Shown: positions 45,618-55,063, numbered from the stretch's first letter. The stretch: 64,000 nucleotides of DNA from Rhizobium sp. RM (GCF_013390595.1 NZ_JACAWV010000012.1:1-64000); one strand, 5' to 3'. Notes: generated by a model from the sequence alone, not told the origin. Translations and numbers: made by a program.

Positions 45618-46498
45618 TCCTTTAAACGCGAAAGAATAGCGTCAGCGCGTTCCGGATAATTCTCATCGCCGGCCGGCAGGATGAGGTCGCCGATCCGCTG
45701 CTGCCAGTCGGCTGTTGCGCTGGCCAGTCCGTTGGGCAGACCAAGTTCGGACAGTGTGATGGCAACTTCGCGCATTTCGGCTGCGCGGCGCCTTCCATGC
45801 ACCATCATGCGCTCCAGATTATAGGCGGCTTGGCGCGGCCAGTCGATATTGGGGTTGGACGACTGCAGCGAGGCAAGAACGCGCTCCTCAATGCCGGCGC
45901 GCCGAGCCGCCAACAGGCATTCTGCCGTCAATGCCTCCATGCCCTTGATCATAACAGAGCGTATCATCTTGATGGACGACGCCTCGCCGACTTCAGGACC
46001 GGAAACACGCGCTTCCATTCCGAGGCTGGTCAGAACGGCGAGGGCTGGGTCGGCATGCGGGCCCGCCAGCAGCAAAGGTGTGCGATGCAGTTTTGGATAG
46101 ACCGGCGCCATGATGGCGACATCGACATATCGCCCGCCGGCAGAACTGATGATATCGGCTGATCGCCGCTTGGCGCCCGGCGAGCAGCTGTTGCCATCAA
46201 GCCAGAATGCACCAGCCTTTAGGTATGGAGCAGCCTGTTCTGCCGCCAGCACCGCGCGATCGGCTGTTACCAGGCAGAAGACGACATCAGCACCGTCTAA
46301 AACGGATGCCCGGTCGGATGCCAACACGATTCCTGTCGCCATCGCCCGTTCGGCCGGTTTTCCTGCTGCGCCGGCCTGTTCGACTTTCTCGTCATAAGCC
46401 ATCAGACCCGACGAGATGTCTGCTCCCCAACCTTTTGCGAAGGCTTCCGCCGCCTCGCCAAATCCGATGAAGGCGATCTTAGGGTGACGTTCTGTCAT
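45614..46498 (-). CDS. NAD(P)-binding 6-phosphogluconate/3-hydroxyisobutyrate dehydrogenase-like protein (DUF1932)
   Basis: This is a 294-residue two-domain dehydrogenase: N-terminal Rossmann fold (IAFIGFGEAAEAFA) and a helical C-terminal DUF1932 domain with KMIRSVMIKGMEALTAE, which keeps the lysine typical of beta-hydroxyacid dehydrogenases. Homologues are often found beside aromatic 4,5-cleavage genes, but their reaction is not established to my knowledge. It is the last gene of a minus-strand unit with the TRAP transporter, 80 bases after dctM. It may oxidise or reduce a hydroxy-dicarboxylate made from the imported compound. Confidence 0.75.
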   Translation of the reverse strand: MTERHPKIAFIGFGEAAEAFAKGWGADISSGLMAYDEKVEQAGAAGKPAERAMATGIVLASDRASVLDGADVVFCLVTADRAVLAAEQAAPYLKAGAFWLDGNSCSPGAKRRSADIISSAGGRYVDVAIMAPVYPKLHRTPLLLAGPHADPALAVLTSLGMEARVSGPEVGEASSIKMIRSVMIKGMEALTAECLLAARRAGIEERVLASLQSSNPNIDWPRQAAYNLERMMVHGRRRAAEMREVAITLSELGLPNGLASATADWQQRIGDLILPAGDENYPERADAILSRLKD

Positions 46499-46578
46499 AT
46501 TCTCGTTCCTTATTTCTCTTGTCGTCTTGCGGACATTTGGATGCCGGTGCGGATGACGATCCAGTTGGGAACCTGCCC

Positions 46579-47883
46579 TCAGCCGAACATCGTATTGGGG
46601 ATGAGAAGGGCGATCTGCGGAAACAGGATGATCAACAGTAGGCCGACTATCATGGCAAACAGGAACGGCATGACACCGCTGAACACGGTCTTCAGCGGAA
46701 CATCGCCGGCCACTCCTCGAACCACGAAGACATTCAACCCGACCGGTGGCGTGATCATTCCCATTTCCACGACAATCACGGCAACGACTCCGAACCAGAT
46801 CGGATCAAAACCAAGCGCGGTAATGACAGGAAAGACGATTGGGACCGAGATCACCAGCATCGACAGGCCATCCATGAACATGCCCATGATGACGTAGGCG
46901 ATAATGATCGCGAATAGCGTTCCGTAAGGTCCGAGTCCGAGCCCTTGCAGTCCCTCGCCCAGAAGTGCCGGGATCTGCGTGACGGCGAAAAATGGATTGA
47001 GAACGTTGGCGCCAATAACAATCATGTACAGCATGGCGGTGGTTTTCAGCGTGTCCATCACTGCCGCCGCAAATCCTGCACGGTTCAGCTTGCGCCCCGC
47101 CAGGGCCAAGAGGATGACGAGCGCCGCACCGATGCCGGAGGCTTCGACGGGCGTGAAGGCCCCAATGTAAATTCCCCCAATGGTCAGCACCATCACGGCC
47201 ATCAGCGGACCTGCCTGCTTCAGGGTGGCAAAACGTTGCCGGATCGGGACGTTGGGGCCCGCAGGCGCCTGTTCAGGTTTGCGCAAGGCGACCAGCCACA
47301 CCGTCAGCATAAATAACACCATCAGCAGCAGTCCAGGCAGGATGCCCGCCATGAATAGGCGTCCGATCGACTGCTCAGTCAGGATCGCGTAGAGAACGAA
47401 ACCGGTCGAAGGCGGGATCAAGAAACCCAATGTCCCGCCTGCTGCCACCGCGCCTGTGGCAAGGCCATCGGCATAACCGAGCCGCTTCATTTCCGGCAGG
47501 GCCACTTTTCCAATCGTCACCGCTGTTGCGACAGATGATCCTGAGACTGCGGAAAAGGCTGCACAGCCAAGGACCGATGCGGATGCCAAGCCCCCCCGAA
47601 AATGCCCTACCCACGCGAAAGCTGCGTCATAAAGACCGCGCGAGAACCCTGCCGCCGATGCAATGTTACCTAAGAGGACGAACATTGGCACCACGATCAG
47701 CGTTTCGCTGGCCACGGCCGAATAGCTTTCCGTCAGCATCAGTGCGCCCGCGGTACGCAGCCCTTGAAGTGCCCACATTCCGAAGAAGCCGGCAAGCAGC
47801 ATGGCGAACGCCACCGGGGTCCGAAAGATCATCAAGAAGAACAGGAAGAAAATACCTAGAAGGCCAATTGTCGTCGGTGACAT
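46579..47883 (-). CDS. dctM: TRAP transporter large permease subunit (DctM family)
   Basis: This is a 434-residue, about 12-helix channel subunit. GCAAFSAVSGSSVATAVTIGKVALPEM and GTLGFLIPPSTGFVLYAIL in the first half and ITPPVGLNVFV in the second are family signatures. ATG 47883 is six bases after GGGAGG and overlaps the dctQ stop; ATG 47886 is the alternative. It is distinct from the DctM at 14.2-15.6 kb and belongs to an aromatic-acid or dicarboxylate importer. Confidence 0.9.
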   Translation of the reverse strand: MSPTTIGLLGIFFLFFLMIFRTPVAFAMLLAGFFGMWALQGLRTAGALMLTESYSAVASETLIVVPMFVLLGNIASAAGFSRGLYDAAFAWVGHFRGGLASASVLGCAAFSAVSGSSVATAVTIGKVALPEMKRLGYADGLATGAVAAGGTLGFLIPPSTGFVLYAILTEQSIGRLFMAGILPGLLLMVLFMLTVWLVALRKPEQAPAGPNVPIRQRFATLKQAGPLMAVMVLTIGGIYIGAFTPVEASGIGAALVILLALAGRKLNRAGFAAAVMDTLKTTAMLYMIVIGANVLNPFFAVTQIPALLGEGLQGLGLGPYGTLFAIIIAYVIMGMFMDGLSMLVISVPIVFPVITALGFDPIWFGVVAVIVVEMGMITPPVGLNVFVVRGVAGDVPLKTVFSGVMPFLFAMIVGLLLIILFPQIALLIPNTMFG

Positions 47884-48389
47884 CATCGGCCTCCCGTGCG
47901 GACGATGGTCAAGCACTGCGACGCCATGACGATGACACACAATGCGATGCCAATTGCAAGAATGCCGTAGAACGGCCAGGTCGGCAGGTTGAGCATATTG
48001 GTCGTATCTTCGAACTCGTGAGCGTCTAGTGCCTTGAGAATGGCTCGTTGTGCGAGAGTGGACAGGACGAAACCGGAAAGCAGTCGTGAGCCTATATCCC
48101 CGATAAACCGGCCAACCCGTCCGATGGCATTGTCAAAGACGTCGACGCCGACATGGCCGCTTTGAGCTGTACAGTAGGGCAAGGCTGCCATGACCAGTGT
48201 CAACGCGGCTAGCTGGTTGATCTCGTTAAGACCCAAAACCGGTATGTTGAACGCATACCGCAAAATGACCCCGACCGAGATGAGAATGACTAAAAACAGC
48301 ATGGCTGCGGCGGCGATGACGGCCAGCCAGACCGTCACCCTTTCAAGCCAGCTTTCTGCCGGCAGAGTTGCATCACCAGACATGCTCAT
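47883..48389 (-). CDS. dctQ: TRAP transporter small permease subunit (DctQ family)
   Basis: This is a 168-residue inner-membrane protein with four hydrophobic helices and the GLNEINQLAALTLVMAALPY core of DctQ proteins. It overlaps dctP upstream by four bases (ATGA) and dctM downstream, so the three subunits are translationally coupled. Confidence 0.9.
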   Translation of the reverse strand: MSMSGDATLPAESWLERVTVWLAVIAAAAMLFLVILISVGVILRYAFNIPVLGLNEINQLAALTLVMAALPYCTAQSGHVGVDVFDNAIGRVGRFIGDIGSRLLSGFVLSTLAQRAILKALDAHEFEDTTNMLNLPTWPFYGILAIGIALCVIVMASQCLTIVRTGGR

Positions 48390-49357
48390 TTCGCCTTCAG
48401 AGCATCTGCGACCGCCTGTGCGCCTTCGGTCTGTTTGATTGCCTCGGCAGTGACTTTGTCGGCCGCGGTATTGAATGGCGCGGCCTGCGCTTCGGACAGC
48501 GCGATGACTTCCTTGCCCGGCAGCTTGGCGAAATCGGCGAAACCCTTTTCGGCGACAGTTAGCTGGACTTTCTGCCCATCGAGAGAAACCTGCTTTCCGG
48601 CTTCGTCAACGACCTTTTGCTGTTCAGGCTTCAGATCAGCGAAGGTCTCCCGGTTCATGAGAATGAAGAACGGGGAGTTGGTGGTCTTCATTCCCTTGGT
48701 AATGAAGTTTGCGACTTCGCCAAGTTTGAAGGCGTTGACCGCCGTGCCGTCGATCATCGCCCCGTCGATCACACCGGTCTGCAGGGAGTTATAAATTTCC
48801 GACACAGGCATCGAGACCGGTGTCGCGCCCCAGGCTTCGACCAAGAGACCGGTATTGCGGGACGGAACGCGGATCTTCATCCCCTTTAGGTCGTCCAGTG
48901 CTCGGACCGGCTTCGACCGGGTGAAGAGAACATTCTCCGCACTGGACCACATCCCCACCAGCTTCACGCGGCGGTATTCCTTGGAGAACTGATCAAGGTG
49001 AGCCAGAAGGGTCTGGGTGCCGTCCTTTTCAGTCAGGACGCCGGGTAGTTCCGCGGTGAGAGTCAGTGGGAATTGGGATGCCGTGTAGCCAGGCAGCGAG
49101 ACTGCAAACTCTGCGACGCCATCGACAACGCGGGAATACTGCTCGACCGGCCCCGCACCCAGTTCGCCCCCATTGTAGAGCTTGACCGTGACTTCTCCAG
49201 CGGTGCCCTGTTCCACGGCTTTGGCAAAAGGCTCGAAGGCGCGCGATACATAGGGATGTGTCGGCGCCATGTAATTGGCAAATTTCAGTTCAGCGCCGAA
49301 AGCGGACGTCGAAATCAACAGAAGCGCCACGGGCGCGATTTTTGAAGAAAATCTCAT
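48386..49357 (-). CDS. dctP: TRAP transporter periplasmic substrate-binding protein (DctP family)
   Basis: This is a 323-residue periplasmic protein with a signal peptide (MRFSSKIAPVALLLISTSAFG). The carboxylate-binding arginine lies in MKIRVPSRNTGLL. ATG 49357 has GGGAGG six bases upstream; the frame to 49432 adds 25 polar residues. The promoter region carries a LysR-type box (49448-49462). Ligand is probably an aromatic or ring-cleavage acid, given the divergent dioxygenase and the lig genes nearby. Confidence 0.9.
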   Translation of the reverse strand: MRFSSKIAPVALLLISTSAFGAELKFANYMAPTHPYVSRAFEPFAKAVEQGTAGEVTVKLYNGGELGAGPVEQYSRVVDGVAEFAVSLPGYTASQFPLTLTAELPGVLTEKDGTQTLLAHLDQFSKEYRRVKLVGMWSSAENVLFTRSKPVRALDDLKGMKIRVPSRNTGLLVEAWGATPVSMPVSEIYNSLQTGVIDGAMIDGTAVNAFKLGEVANFITKGMKTTNSPFFILMNRETFADLKPEQQKVVDEAGKQVSLDGQKVQLTVAEKGFADFAKLPGKEVIALSEAQAAPFNTAADKVTAEAIKQTEGAQAVADALKAK

Positions 49358-49447
49358 GGTAACCCTCCCAGGTTCAAGGCCTCGTGCCTTGTCACCTTGC
49401 ATAAGATATCTTTGGCCGACGGCCCAATTCAAACACGACGGGCAATC

Positions 49448-49462
49448 ATAAGAATATGCTAT
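49448..49462 (-). promoter_or_regulatory. LysR-type box upstream of dctP
   Basis: Reading toward dctP the sequence is ATAGCATATTCTTAT, with the T-N11-A and ATA/TAT ends of LysR sites. It lies about 90 bases before the dctP start and matches the box upstream of tctA at 12 of 15 positions. Confidence 0.55.
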
Positions 49463-49523
49463 AATCTTTCCTTTTCACTGGATGCTAACCTGACATATCC
49501 GTGCAGATTTATCTTAACCTGCA

Positions 49524-49538
49524 ATAGCTTTTTCTTAT
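49524..49538 (+). promoter_or_regulatory. LysR-type box upstream of VOC dioxygenase
   Basis: Reading toward the dioxygenase gene the sequence is ATAGCTTTTTCTTAT, matching the dctP box at 12 of 15 positions, in the orientation expected for a plus-strand target. Confidence 0.45.
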
Positions 49539-49742
49539 GGATATAACGTTATTCCAATTTGCTTTTCCGTCATGCCACCGATCAGATCCAAAATTCGAGC
49601 GAAGGGAGGAAATATTCGCCATGACAATAGTCGTTCATTCAATTTCCCTGGTCCAGGCATCGAACGAGACATCCAAACGTAACGGCCTTGATGGACGTGT
49701 GCGCCCCGCTGTAAGTCGCACTTTTTACTGCGCAGGTGACCG

Positions 49743-50702
49743 ATGAATGAGATAGTGTTTCATGACATCGCCCATCTCGGTCATGTCGAGATGCTTACTG
49801 ACCATTACGACGAAAGCCTGGACTTCTTCACGCGCATCTACGGCCTCAAGCTTTCGGGGCAGGACAAGAATAGCGCCTATCTGCGAGCCTGGGACGATTA
49901 CGAATACTGCACTCTGAAGCTGACGCGGTCACACACGACTGGCGTCGGGCATATCGCCTATCGCGCCTCTAGCCGAGAAGCGCTTGAACGGCGTGGGAAG
50001 GCCATAGAGGCTTCGGGTTATCATGTTCTGGGCTGGAACGAAGGAGACCTCAGCCACGGGCGGGCTTTCCGCTTCGAGGATCCGTTCGGCCATGTCTTCG
50101 AAATCTATTACGACACCAACTGGTATGAACCGCAGCTCGAGGCAGAGCGCAGTGCTCTTAAAAATACCGCCAGTGCTTTCACCGGCGCTGCGCCCCGCCG
50201 ATTGGACCACCTCAACCTCTTATCTACCGACGTTACTGAATTCAAACGCTTCATGGAGACCTGCCTCGGTGCCCGCGTCACTGAATTCATCCAGCTCGAC
50301 AACGGCCGGATGGGCGGTGCCTGGTTCACTGTCAACAACAAGACGTATGATCTTGCCTGCACGGAGGAACATGGTGGCGGTGTGGGAAGGCTCCATCACG
50401 TGACGTATGCCACCGATCAGCGCGAAGACATTTTGCGTGCCGCCGACATTTTCCTTCAAAACGGTGTGCATATCGAAACCGGCCCCCACAAGCACGCCAT
50501 TCAAGGGACGTTCTTCCTTTATGTCTGGGAACCAGCGGGCAACCGCGTCGAACTCGCCAATTCAGGCGCACGGCTCATTCTTGCTCCCGATTGGCGGCCG
50601 ATCATGTGGACTGAAGCTGACCGAAAAAGGGGCCAGGCATGGGGCTTGAAGACGATCGAGACCTTTCACAGCCACGGTACGCCACCGATCTTGAAGGATT
50701 GA
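49743..50702 (+). CDS. type I extradiol (VOC) ring-cleavage dioxygenase
   Basis: This is a 319-residue, two-domain VOC protein of catechol 2,3-dioxygenase type. The C-terminal domain carries the Fe(II) triad: histidine in RRLDHLNLLS, histidine in GRLHHVTYA and glutamate in NRVELAN. The N-terminal domain is the usual degenerate copy. It should cleave a catechol next to the hydroxyl pair using O2. It is divergent from the TRAP operon. The protocatechuate and gallate 4,5-dioxygenases are a different (LigAB, type II) fold, so this enzyme's substrate is probably another catechol. Confidence 0.85.
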   Translation: MNEIVFHDIAHLGHVEMLTDHYDESLDFFTRIYGLKLSGQDKNSAYLRAWDDYEYCTLKLTRSHTTGVGHIAYRASSREALERRGKAIEASGYHVLGWNEGDLSHGRAFRFEDPFGHVFEIYYDTNWYEPQLEAERSALKNTASAFTGAAPRRLDHLNLLSTDVTEFKRFMETCLGARVTEFIQLDNGRMGGAWFTVNNKTYDLACTEEHGGGVGRLHHVTYATDQREDILRAADIFLQNGVHIETGPHKHAIQGTFFLYVWEPAGNRVELANSGARLILAPDWRPIMWTEADRKRGQAWGLKTIETFHSHGTPPILKD

Positions 50703-50771
50703 CTGGATCAGAGGACTGACCGCCCAAATCGGCGACGTCCCTACGCCAAGCGTTTCTGACAGCCATCTTGA

Positions 50772-51842
50772 CTATCCGAAGCGCTCGGTCCAGCGGATCA
50801 GCGGCCGCGCCAGCGGCATAAGAAGAAATATGCGCACGACCTGCGCTGCCGTTACAACTGGGACGCTCTGGTGGAGGAACTGCGCCGTCAGCGCCATTTC
50901 GGTGACACCGCCAGGCGCGATGCCGAGAACGGCGCTGCGCCAGTCGAGGGGCGTGAAACGGGCTAGAACTGCCGCAGATCCGCATGTCAGCACCAACAGA
51001 CAGACCGTTCCCAGCAGCGAGATTGCCAACTCCCTACCCGCGCCCCGTAACAGGCTCGCCTGAAAAGTTGATCCAAGCCACGACCCGAGAACCACTTGTG
51101 CAGTGGCCAAAACGACAGGGGGGTAATGCGGCAAGGCGACGCCGCCTGCCGTCAGCATTGCCGCGATTGTCAAAGGCCCAAGAAAAAAGGGATTTGACCA
51201 ATTGAGGCTTCTGAACAGCAGGCCGCCAACCAAGCCGATAATGGGAAGGGTCGCCAACCAAGGGTCAAGAAATGCTTCCACTCCTGCGGCGCTCGGCACT
51301 GCTCCCCTGCGCGCGCCATCAACAAGGTAGAGAATCGTAGGGATGACCACGACGACTGCAGCAATGCGCAGCGACTGCGCTTTTACGACCGGCGCGGCGG
51401 GTTGACCGACGCTCTCGGCGATGATGGCAGCTTCCACCGGCGCCAATGGAAATGTCGCCAACGCCATGCGTGACAGCCGGACGCCCGCCAGTTTTGCCTG
51501 AACGAAGGCGACGACCAGCGAGAAGCCTGTCGTCATTGCCGCCATGCCGACCAGAAGAGGCAGAAGGTCAAGGACGATGGTAAGCGCATCGCCGGTGAAG
51601 GAAAGACCGACGGTTGTCGACACCACAGCCTGTCCAAAAGGGCGGGTGCGGACCGGAAGCGGGCGGTGGATTAGGCCGCGAAGGGAAAGACCCGCCGTCA
51701 TCAACAGCGGGCCGATCATCCACGGCAAAGGCATGTGCAGAGCCGAAAACACCCAGCCCGCCACGGCCGCCAGCATATAGGTCATCACCAGCCGCCGCCA
51801 GCCATGTCCATTCGGCTGACCTGTGCCGGAGATGGGCCTCAT
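50772..51842 (-). CDS. AbrB-family membrane protein (putative transporter/regulator)
   Basis: This is a 356-residue protein with about 10 hydrophobic helices in two repeats (PLPWMIGPLLMTAGLS in the first and APGGVTEMALTAQ in the second). It belongs to the AbrB/YdjX-type membrane family sometimes misnamed ammonia monooxygenase; function is not established. ATG 51842 overlaps the tctB stop (ATGA), and the frame to 51893 is not needed. Its place at the end of the tct operon suggests a transport-related role for the same organic acid. Confidence 0.75.
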   Translation of the reverse strand: MRPISGTGQPNGHGWRRLVMTYMLAAVAGWVFSALHMPLPWMIGPLLMTAGLSLRGLIHRPLPVRTRPFGQAVVSTTVGLSFTGDALTIVLDLLPLLVGMAAMTTGFSLVVAFVQAKLAGVRLSRMALATFPLAPVEAAIIAESVGQPAAPVVKAQSLRIAAVVVVIPTILYLVDGARRGAVPSAAGVEAFLDPWLATLPIIGLVGGLLFRSLNWSNPFFLGPLTIAAMLTAGGVALPHYPPVVLATAQVVLGSWLGSTFQASLLRGAGRELAISLLGTVCLLVLTCGSAAVLARFTPLDWRSAVLGIAPGGVTEMALTAQFLHQSVPVVTAAQVVRIFLLMPLARPLIRWTERFG

Positions 51843-52309
51843 GGCATCGGCAGCCCGAGCAGCTTTCCGAAAAGAAGCACGGCAATCAACCAAAGCCCTA
51901 GCCCGGTTGCCCCGGCTCGCAGGAGCCGACGCTCACCAGGAAAAAGTAATGTCACAAGTCCGGATGCGGCAGCGATCGATAAAGGCAGCCCTATCCAGTT
52001 GACGCCCGCTAGGCAGATGACGAAGATCAGGAAAGCAACAAATGCCCTATGCGCCCTCGAAAAATCGCCTTGCTCGTCTGCGAATGCTCCTCGCATCGTG
52101 ATGACGAGATAGGCCAGGGAACAGATCGTCCCAAAGATTCCAACCTGAACCGGTAGGGCGCCAGGTCCGGTATCACCGGTCGAGTGACCGGCCGGCAAGG
52201 CCAGCGCCATCATCAGGAATGCGCCGCAACCGGCAAGGCAAGCGACGCCGGCGATGAGGTCGCTGACCGGGTAAACCCGGCCAGCGCGAGTAATATCTCG
52301 ATCGCTCAT
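51839..52309 (-). CDS. tctB: tripartite tricarboxylate transporter small permease (TctB)
   Basis: This 156-residue membrane protein has four hydrophobic helices, as in TctB. Four-base overlaps with tctC upstream and with the AbrB-family gene downstream show tight coupling. It partners the large permease TctA and the binding protein TctC. Confidence 0.85.
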   Translation of the reverse strand: MSDRDITRAGRVYPVSDLIAGVACLAGCGAFLMMALALPAGHSTGDTGPGALPVQVGIFGTICSLAYLVITMRGAFADEQGDFSRAHRAFVAFLIFVICLAGVNWIGLPLSIAAASGLVTLLFPGERRLLRAGATGLGLWLIAVLLFGKLLGLPMP

Positions 52310-53316
52310 TTCACAAATCCGGCAGATTTGAGGAACTCAGCCTGTTCGGTCAGATCTTTTTTGACGCGACTGGTGAACTCTTCCTCGCTCCAGTTCGGGC
52401 TGTCCTGAAACTGCTCTTCCTGGAATTTCTTCCACTCGGCAGACGCAGTGACCTTGTCGATTGCGGTCTGGATCGACGCAACCACGTCATCCGGCGTGCC
52501 TGCTTTGACAGCAACGCCACGCCAAATCGCCCCTTCGAGATCGAAACCCTGCTCCTTGAAGGTCGGTGCATCGGGCAGGAACGGCGAGCGTTGGGCAGTG
52601 CTGACACCAAGAAGCCGGATTTCACCGCTCTTCACCTGCGACAGCGCTGTCGACGGTGTCATCATTGCCGCATCGATATGCTTGCCAAGAAGCGCCAGCG
52701 TCACCTTGCCCGAGGCATCGTGCGGGATCCACCCGCTTTCGAAACCGCCCTGTTTCATCATCTGGTACAGCATGTACTGGTGAAATCCGCCAGACGAATG
52801 ACCGCCCACCTTCATACCGTTGGGATGATCCTTCATATATTTGACGAAATCGTCGACGCTCTTGTAGGGGCTGCTGTTTAGGACAGCGAGAGACGACGGT
52901 TCCGACTGCATGGCCCGCAGCAACCTCAGATCATCGACCTTGAACGGGATCAACCCTTGCGCGATGCCAAAGGTCAAGGTGCCGGTCAGCACCAAGATGT
53001 TGTAGCCGTCGGCCGGCTGCGCGACGATCTGCGACAGGCCGACAGCACCGCTTCCGCCGGCACGGTTGTCGACCTTCACGGTCCAGCCGCTTTCCTTTTC
53101 CAGCAGTTCCGCAAGTTTGCGGCCGTAGGTATCGAGAGCGCCGCCGGCGCCTGACCAAACCACGAGGGTCACGGCTTTCGTCGGATAGTCTGCGGCCGCG
53201 GCAGCCCGAGGCAATGCGGCGCCTGTGACTGCAGCCATGCAAAGAGCGGCAATGGTGGAGCGCAATAAATGTCCCAAACCTCGGGACTCATTCATGGTTG
53301 TGGTCGCGGTGTGCAT
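52306..53316 (-). CDS. tctC: tripartite tricarboxylate transporter substrate-binding protein (TctC)
   Basis: This is a 336-residue periplasmic binding protein with a signal peptide (cleavage near AAAA, about residue 42). ADYPTKAVTLVVWSGAGGALDTYGRKLAELL is the typical N-terminus and SGGFHQYMLYQMM the ligand loop. ATG 53316 follows GGGAGAGAG; ATG 53295 is a less supported alternative. It is encoded between tctA and tctB. Relatives bind citrate, terephthalate or other aromatic acids; the lig genes nearby favour a PDC- or oxalomesaconate-like acid. Confidence 0.85.
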   Translation of the reverse strand: MHTATTTMNESRGLGHLLRSTIAALCMAAVTGAALPRAAAAADYPTKAVTLVVWSGAGGALDTYGRKLAELLEKESGWTVKVDNRAGGSGAVGLSQIVAQPADGYNILVLTGTLTFGIAQGLIPFKVDDLRLLRAMQSEPSSLAVLNSSPYKSVDDFVKYMKDHPNGMKVGGHSSGGFHQYMLYQMMKQGGFESGWIPHDASGKVTLALLGKHIDAAMMTPSTALSQVKSGEIRLLGVSTAQRSPFLPDAPTFKEQGFDLEGAIWRGVAVKAGTPDDVVASIQTAIDKVTASAEWKKFQEEQFQDSPNWSEEEFTSRVKKDLTEQAEFLKSAGFVK

Positions 53317-53363
53317 CGTTTCTCTCTCCCTGAAATGATGGCTAGATGCGTGGATGGTATGGC

Positions 53364-54860
53364 TCAGGCCGGATCGACGGCCACAACGCGTCGTGCAGAC
53401 CAGAGCCGATAGATCGGCACCGCTAGGCTGACGGCGCTGAGGATCAGGAACAGCACGCTGATCGGGTCGGTCAGGAAGATCATGTAGCTTCCCTGCGACG
53501 ACACGAGCGCCGTGCGATAATTGGATTCAATCAGGTAGCCGAGGACCATTGCCAGGATGACCGGCGCCACGGGGAAGCTGAGTTTTTTCATGAGATAGCC
53601 GAGAAGGCCAAACCCGAGCGTCATCCAGACATCGAACATCAGGTTGCGGATAGCGAAGGAGCCGAGCACGGCAAAAGCGAGAATGCCGGCGGCGATTACT
53701 CCGGTCGGAAGCAGCAATGTGCGGGCCATTATCGGCAGGAAGAGCGACCCAACGAGATACTGTACCAGCGATGCAATGATAACGCCGAAGAGGATCGAAT
53801 AGACCAGAGCCGGCGATTCCGTGAACAGCTGCGGGCCAGGATGCAGGCCGTGCATGATGAGGGCGCCCATCATGATAGCAGTTGTCGGCGATCCCGGTAC
53901 ACCCAGCGACAAGAGCGGGACGAGAGCGCCACCGACCGTTGCATTGTTGGAGGCTTCGGGAGCCGCGATACCGTTGGCGGCGCCCTTGCCATATTCCTGC
54001 GGGTTCTTGTCGCGGGCGCGTGCATAATCTCGGGCGACCCAACAGGCGATGTTGCCCCCGACGCCGGGTAAAATGCCCAGCAAAGTACCGATCACCGAAC
54101 CGGACACCATGGATCGCCAGGTTTCCTTGAGCAGGGCGGCCGACATGAAGACGTGCCCTACACGGCTTTCACCCATCTTGGTGCGCCGGGCCTGCTTTTC
54201 GGCAAGGGCGATAGCTTCAGAGACCGCAAAAAGCCCGATCAATGCGGCTAGGAACGGAACGCCCTCGTAAAGCTCGAACTGGCCGAATGTGAAGCGTGGC
54301 GTTCCAGCAATCGGATCGATGCCGACGGTGGCAAGCGCCAAGCCAAGAACAGCGCCTAAAAGGCCCTTGACCAGCGAGCCACCTGAAAGGGCTGCAACTG
54401 AAGTCAGGCCGAACAGGCCGACAGCGAAATAACCCGCCGGGCCAAACTGCAATGCCAACTTCGCCAGCGGCATAGCCAGCAGAAGAAGTGCGAGCCCACC
54501 GAGAATCCCGCCGACCGTGGAGGCGGTCAAGGAAATCGAGATTGCCTCGTTTGCCCGTCCCTTCTGCGCCATCGCATAACCGTCGATGGCGGTCGCCGCG
54601 GCGGCCGCGGTCCCTGGCGTCGATAGAAGAATAGCACTTATCGACCCCCCGTATTCGGCGGAGGTGTAAAGGGAAATCATCAGCAGCATGCTGAGTTCGG
54701 GAGACATATTGTAGGTGAAAGGGATCACCAGACTAAGTCCGATAGACGGACCAAGGCCTGGCAAGGCGCCGATAACTACCCCAAGTAATGCCCCGATGAG
54801 CAGAGCCGCGATGCCTGATAGGCTAAAGATCACAGCCAGCGACTGGATTATGCCGTCCAT
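53364..54860 (-). CDS. tctA: tripartite tricarboxylate transporter large permease (TctA)
   Basis: This is a 498-residue membrane protein of about 12 helices. GALPGLGPSIGLSLVIPFTYNMSPE at the start, SAILLSTPGTAAAAATAIDGY and LGILPGVGGNIACWVARDYA are TctA hallmarks. ATG 54860 has GGGAGG seven bases upstream. It leads the operon tctA-tctC-tctB-AbrB. A LysR-type box lies 114-128 bases before the start. Confidence 0.92.
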   Translation of the reverse strand: MDGIIQSLAVIFSLSGIAALLIGALLGVVIGALPGLGPSIGLSLVIPFTYNMSPELSMLLMISLYTSAEYGGSISAILLSTPGTAAAAATAIDGYAMAQKGRANEAISISLTASTVGGILGGLALLLLAMPLAKLALQFGPAGYFAVGLFGLTSVAALSGGSLVKGLLGAVLGLALATVGIDPIAGTPRFTFGQFELYEGVPFLAALIGLFAVSEAIALAEKQARRTKMGESRVGHVFMSAALLKETWRSMVSGSVIGTLLGILPGVGGNIACWVARDYARARDKNPQEYGKGAANGIAAPEASNNATVGGALVPLLSLGVPGSPTTAIMMGALIMHGLHPGPQLFTESPALVYSILFGVIIASLVQYLVGSLFLPIMARTLLLPTGVIAAGILAFAVLGSFAIRNLMFDVWMTLGFGLLGYLMKKLSFPVAPVILAMVLGYLIESNYRTALVSSQGSYMIFLTDPISVLFLILSAVSLAVPIYRLWSARRVVAVDPA

Positions 54861-54973
54861 ACATTTTCCTCCCGATTGACCAAATCCGGGCGCCACTCCT
54901 CAGGCATCCCAATCAGTCACTTGTTCCTCTGCCCAAATAACCTTCAGGACAATTTAAAACAGCAAGTTTCTAT

Positions 54974-54988
54974 ATAACTTTATGCTAT
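54974..54988 (-). promoter_or_regulatory. LysR-type box upstream of tctA
   Basis: Reading toward tctA the sequence is ATAGCATAAAGTTAT, matching the dctP box at 12 of 15 positions and having the same T-N11-A layout. It lies in an AT-rich stretch between tctA and ligI. Confidence 0.55.
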
Positions 54989-55063
54989 TGTGGCGCGACG
55001 CCCTTTTGTAAAGCTGCACCCTGCGACCTCGCAGATTGCAACACAGCGACCTGGTGCCAACGG

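Larger units (their letters stand above)
49358..49742. other. divergent promoter region, dctP / VOC dioxygenase
   Basis: This AT-rich region has no convincing gene (a 69-codon frame at 49537-49746 overlaps the VOC start and matches nothing). It contains palindromes AAGATATCTT (49403-49412) and ATAACGTTAT (49543-49552), and two LysR-type boxes in opposite orientation, each pointing at its neighbouring gene. Confidence 0.55.

Noticed and set aside
49537-49746. 69-codon frame before the VOC dioxygenase
   Set aside because: Overlaps the dioxygenase start, covers a probable regulator box and matches nothing known.
49743-50702. VOC protein as the missing protocatechuate 4,5-dioxygenase
   Set aside because: LigAB enzymes have a different fold; this is a catechol 2,3-dioxygenase-type protein with a His-His-Glu triad.
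50772-51842. Ammonia monooxygenase
   Set aside because: The AbrB membrane family has been mislabelled this way; the sequence is a helical membrane protein without the copper-enzyme features.
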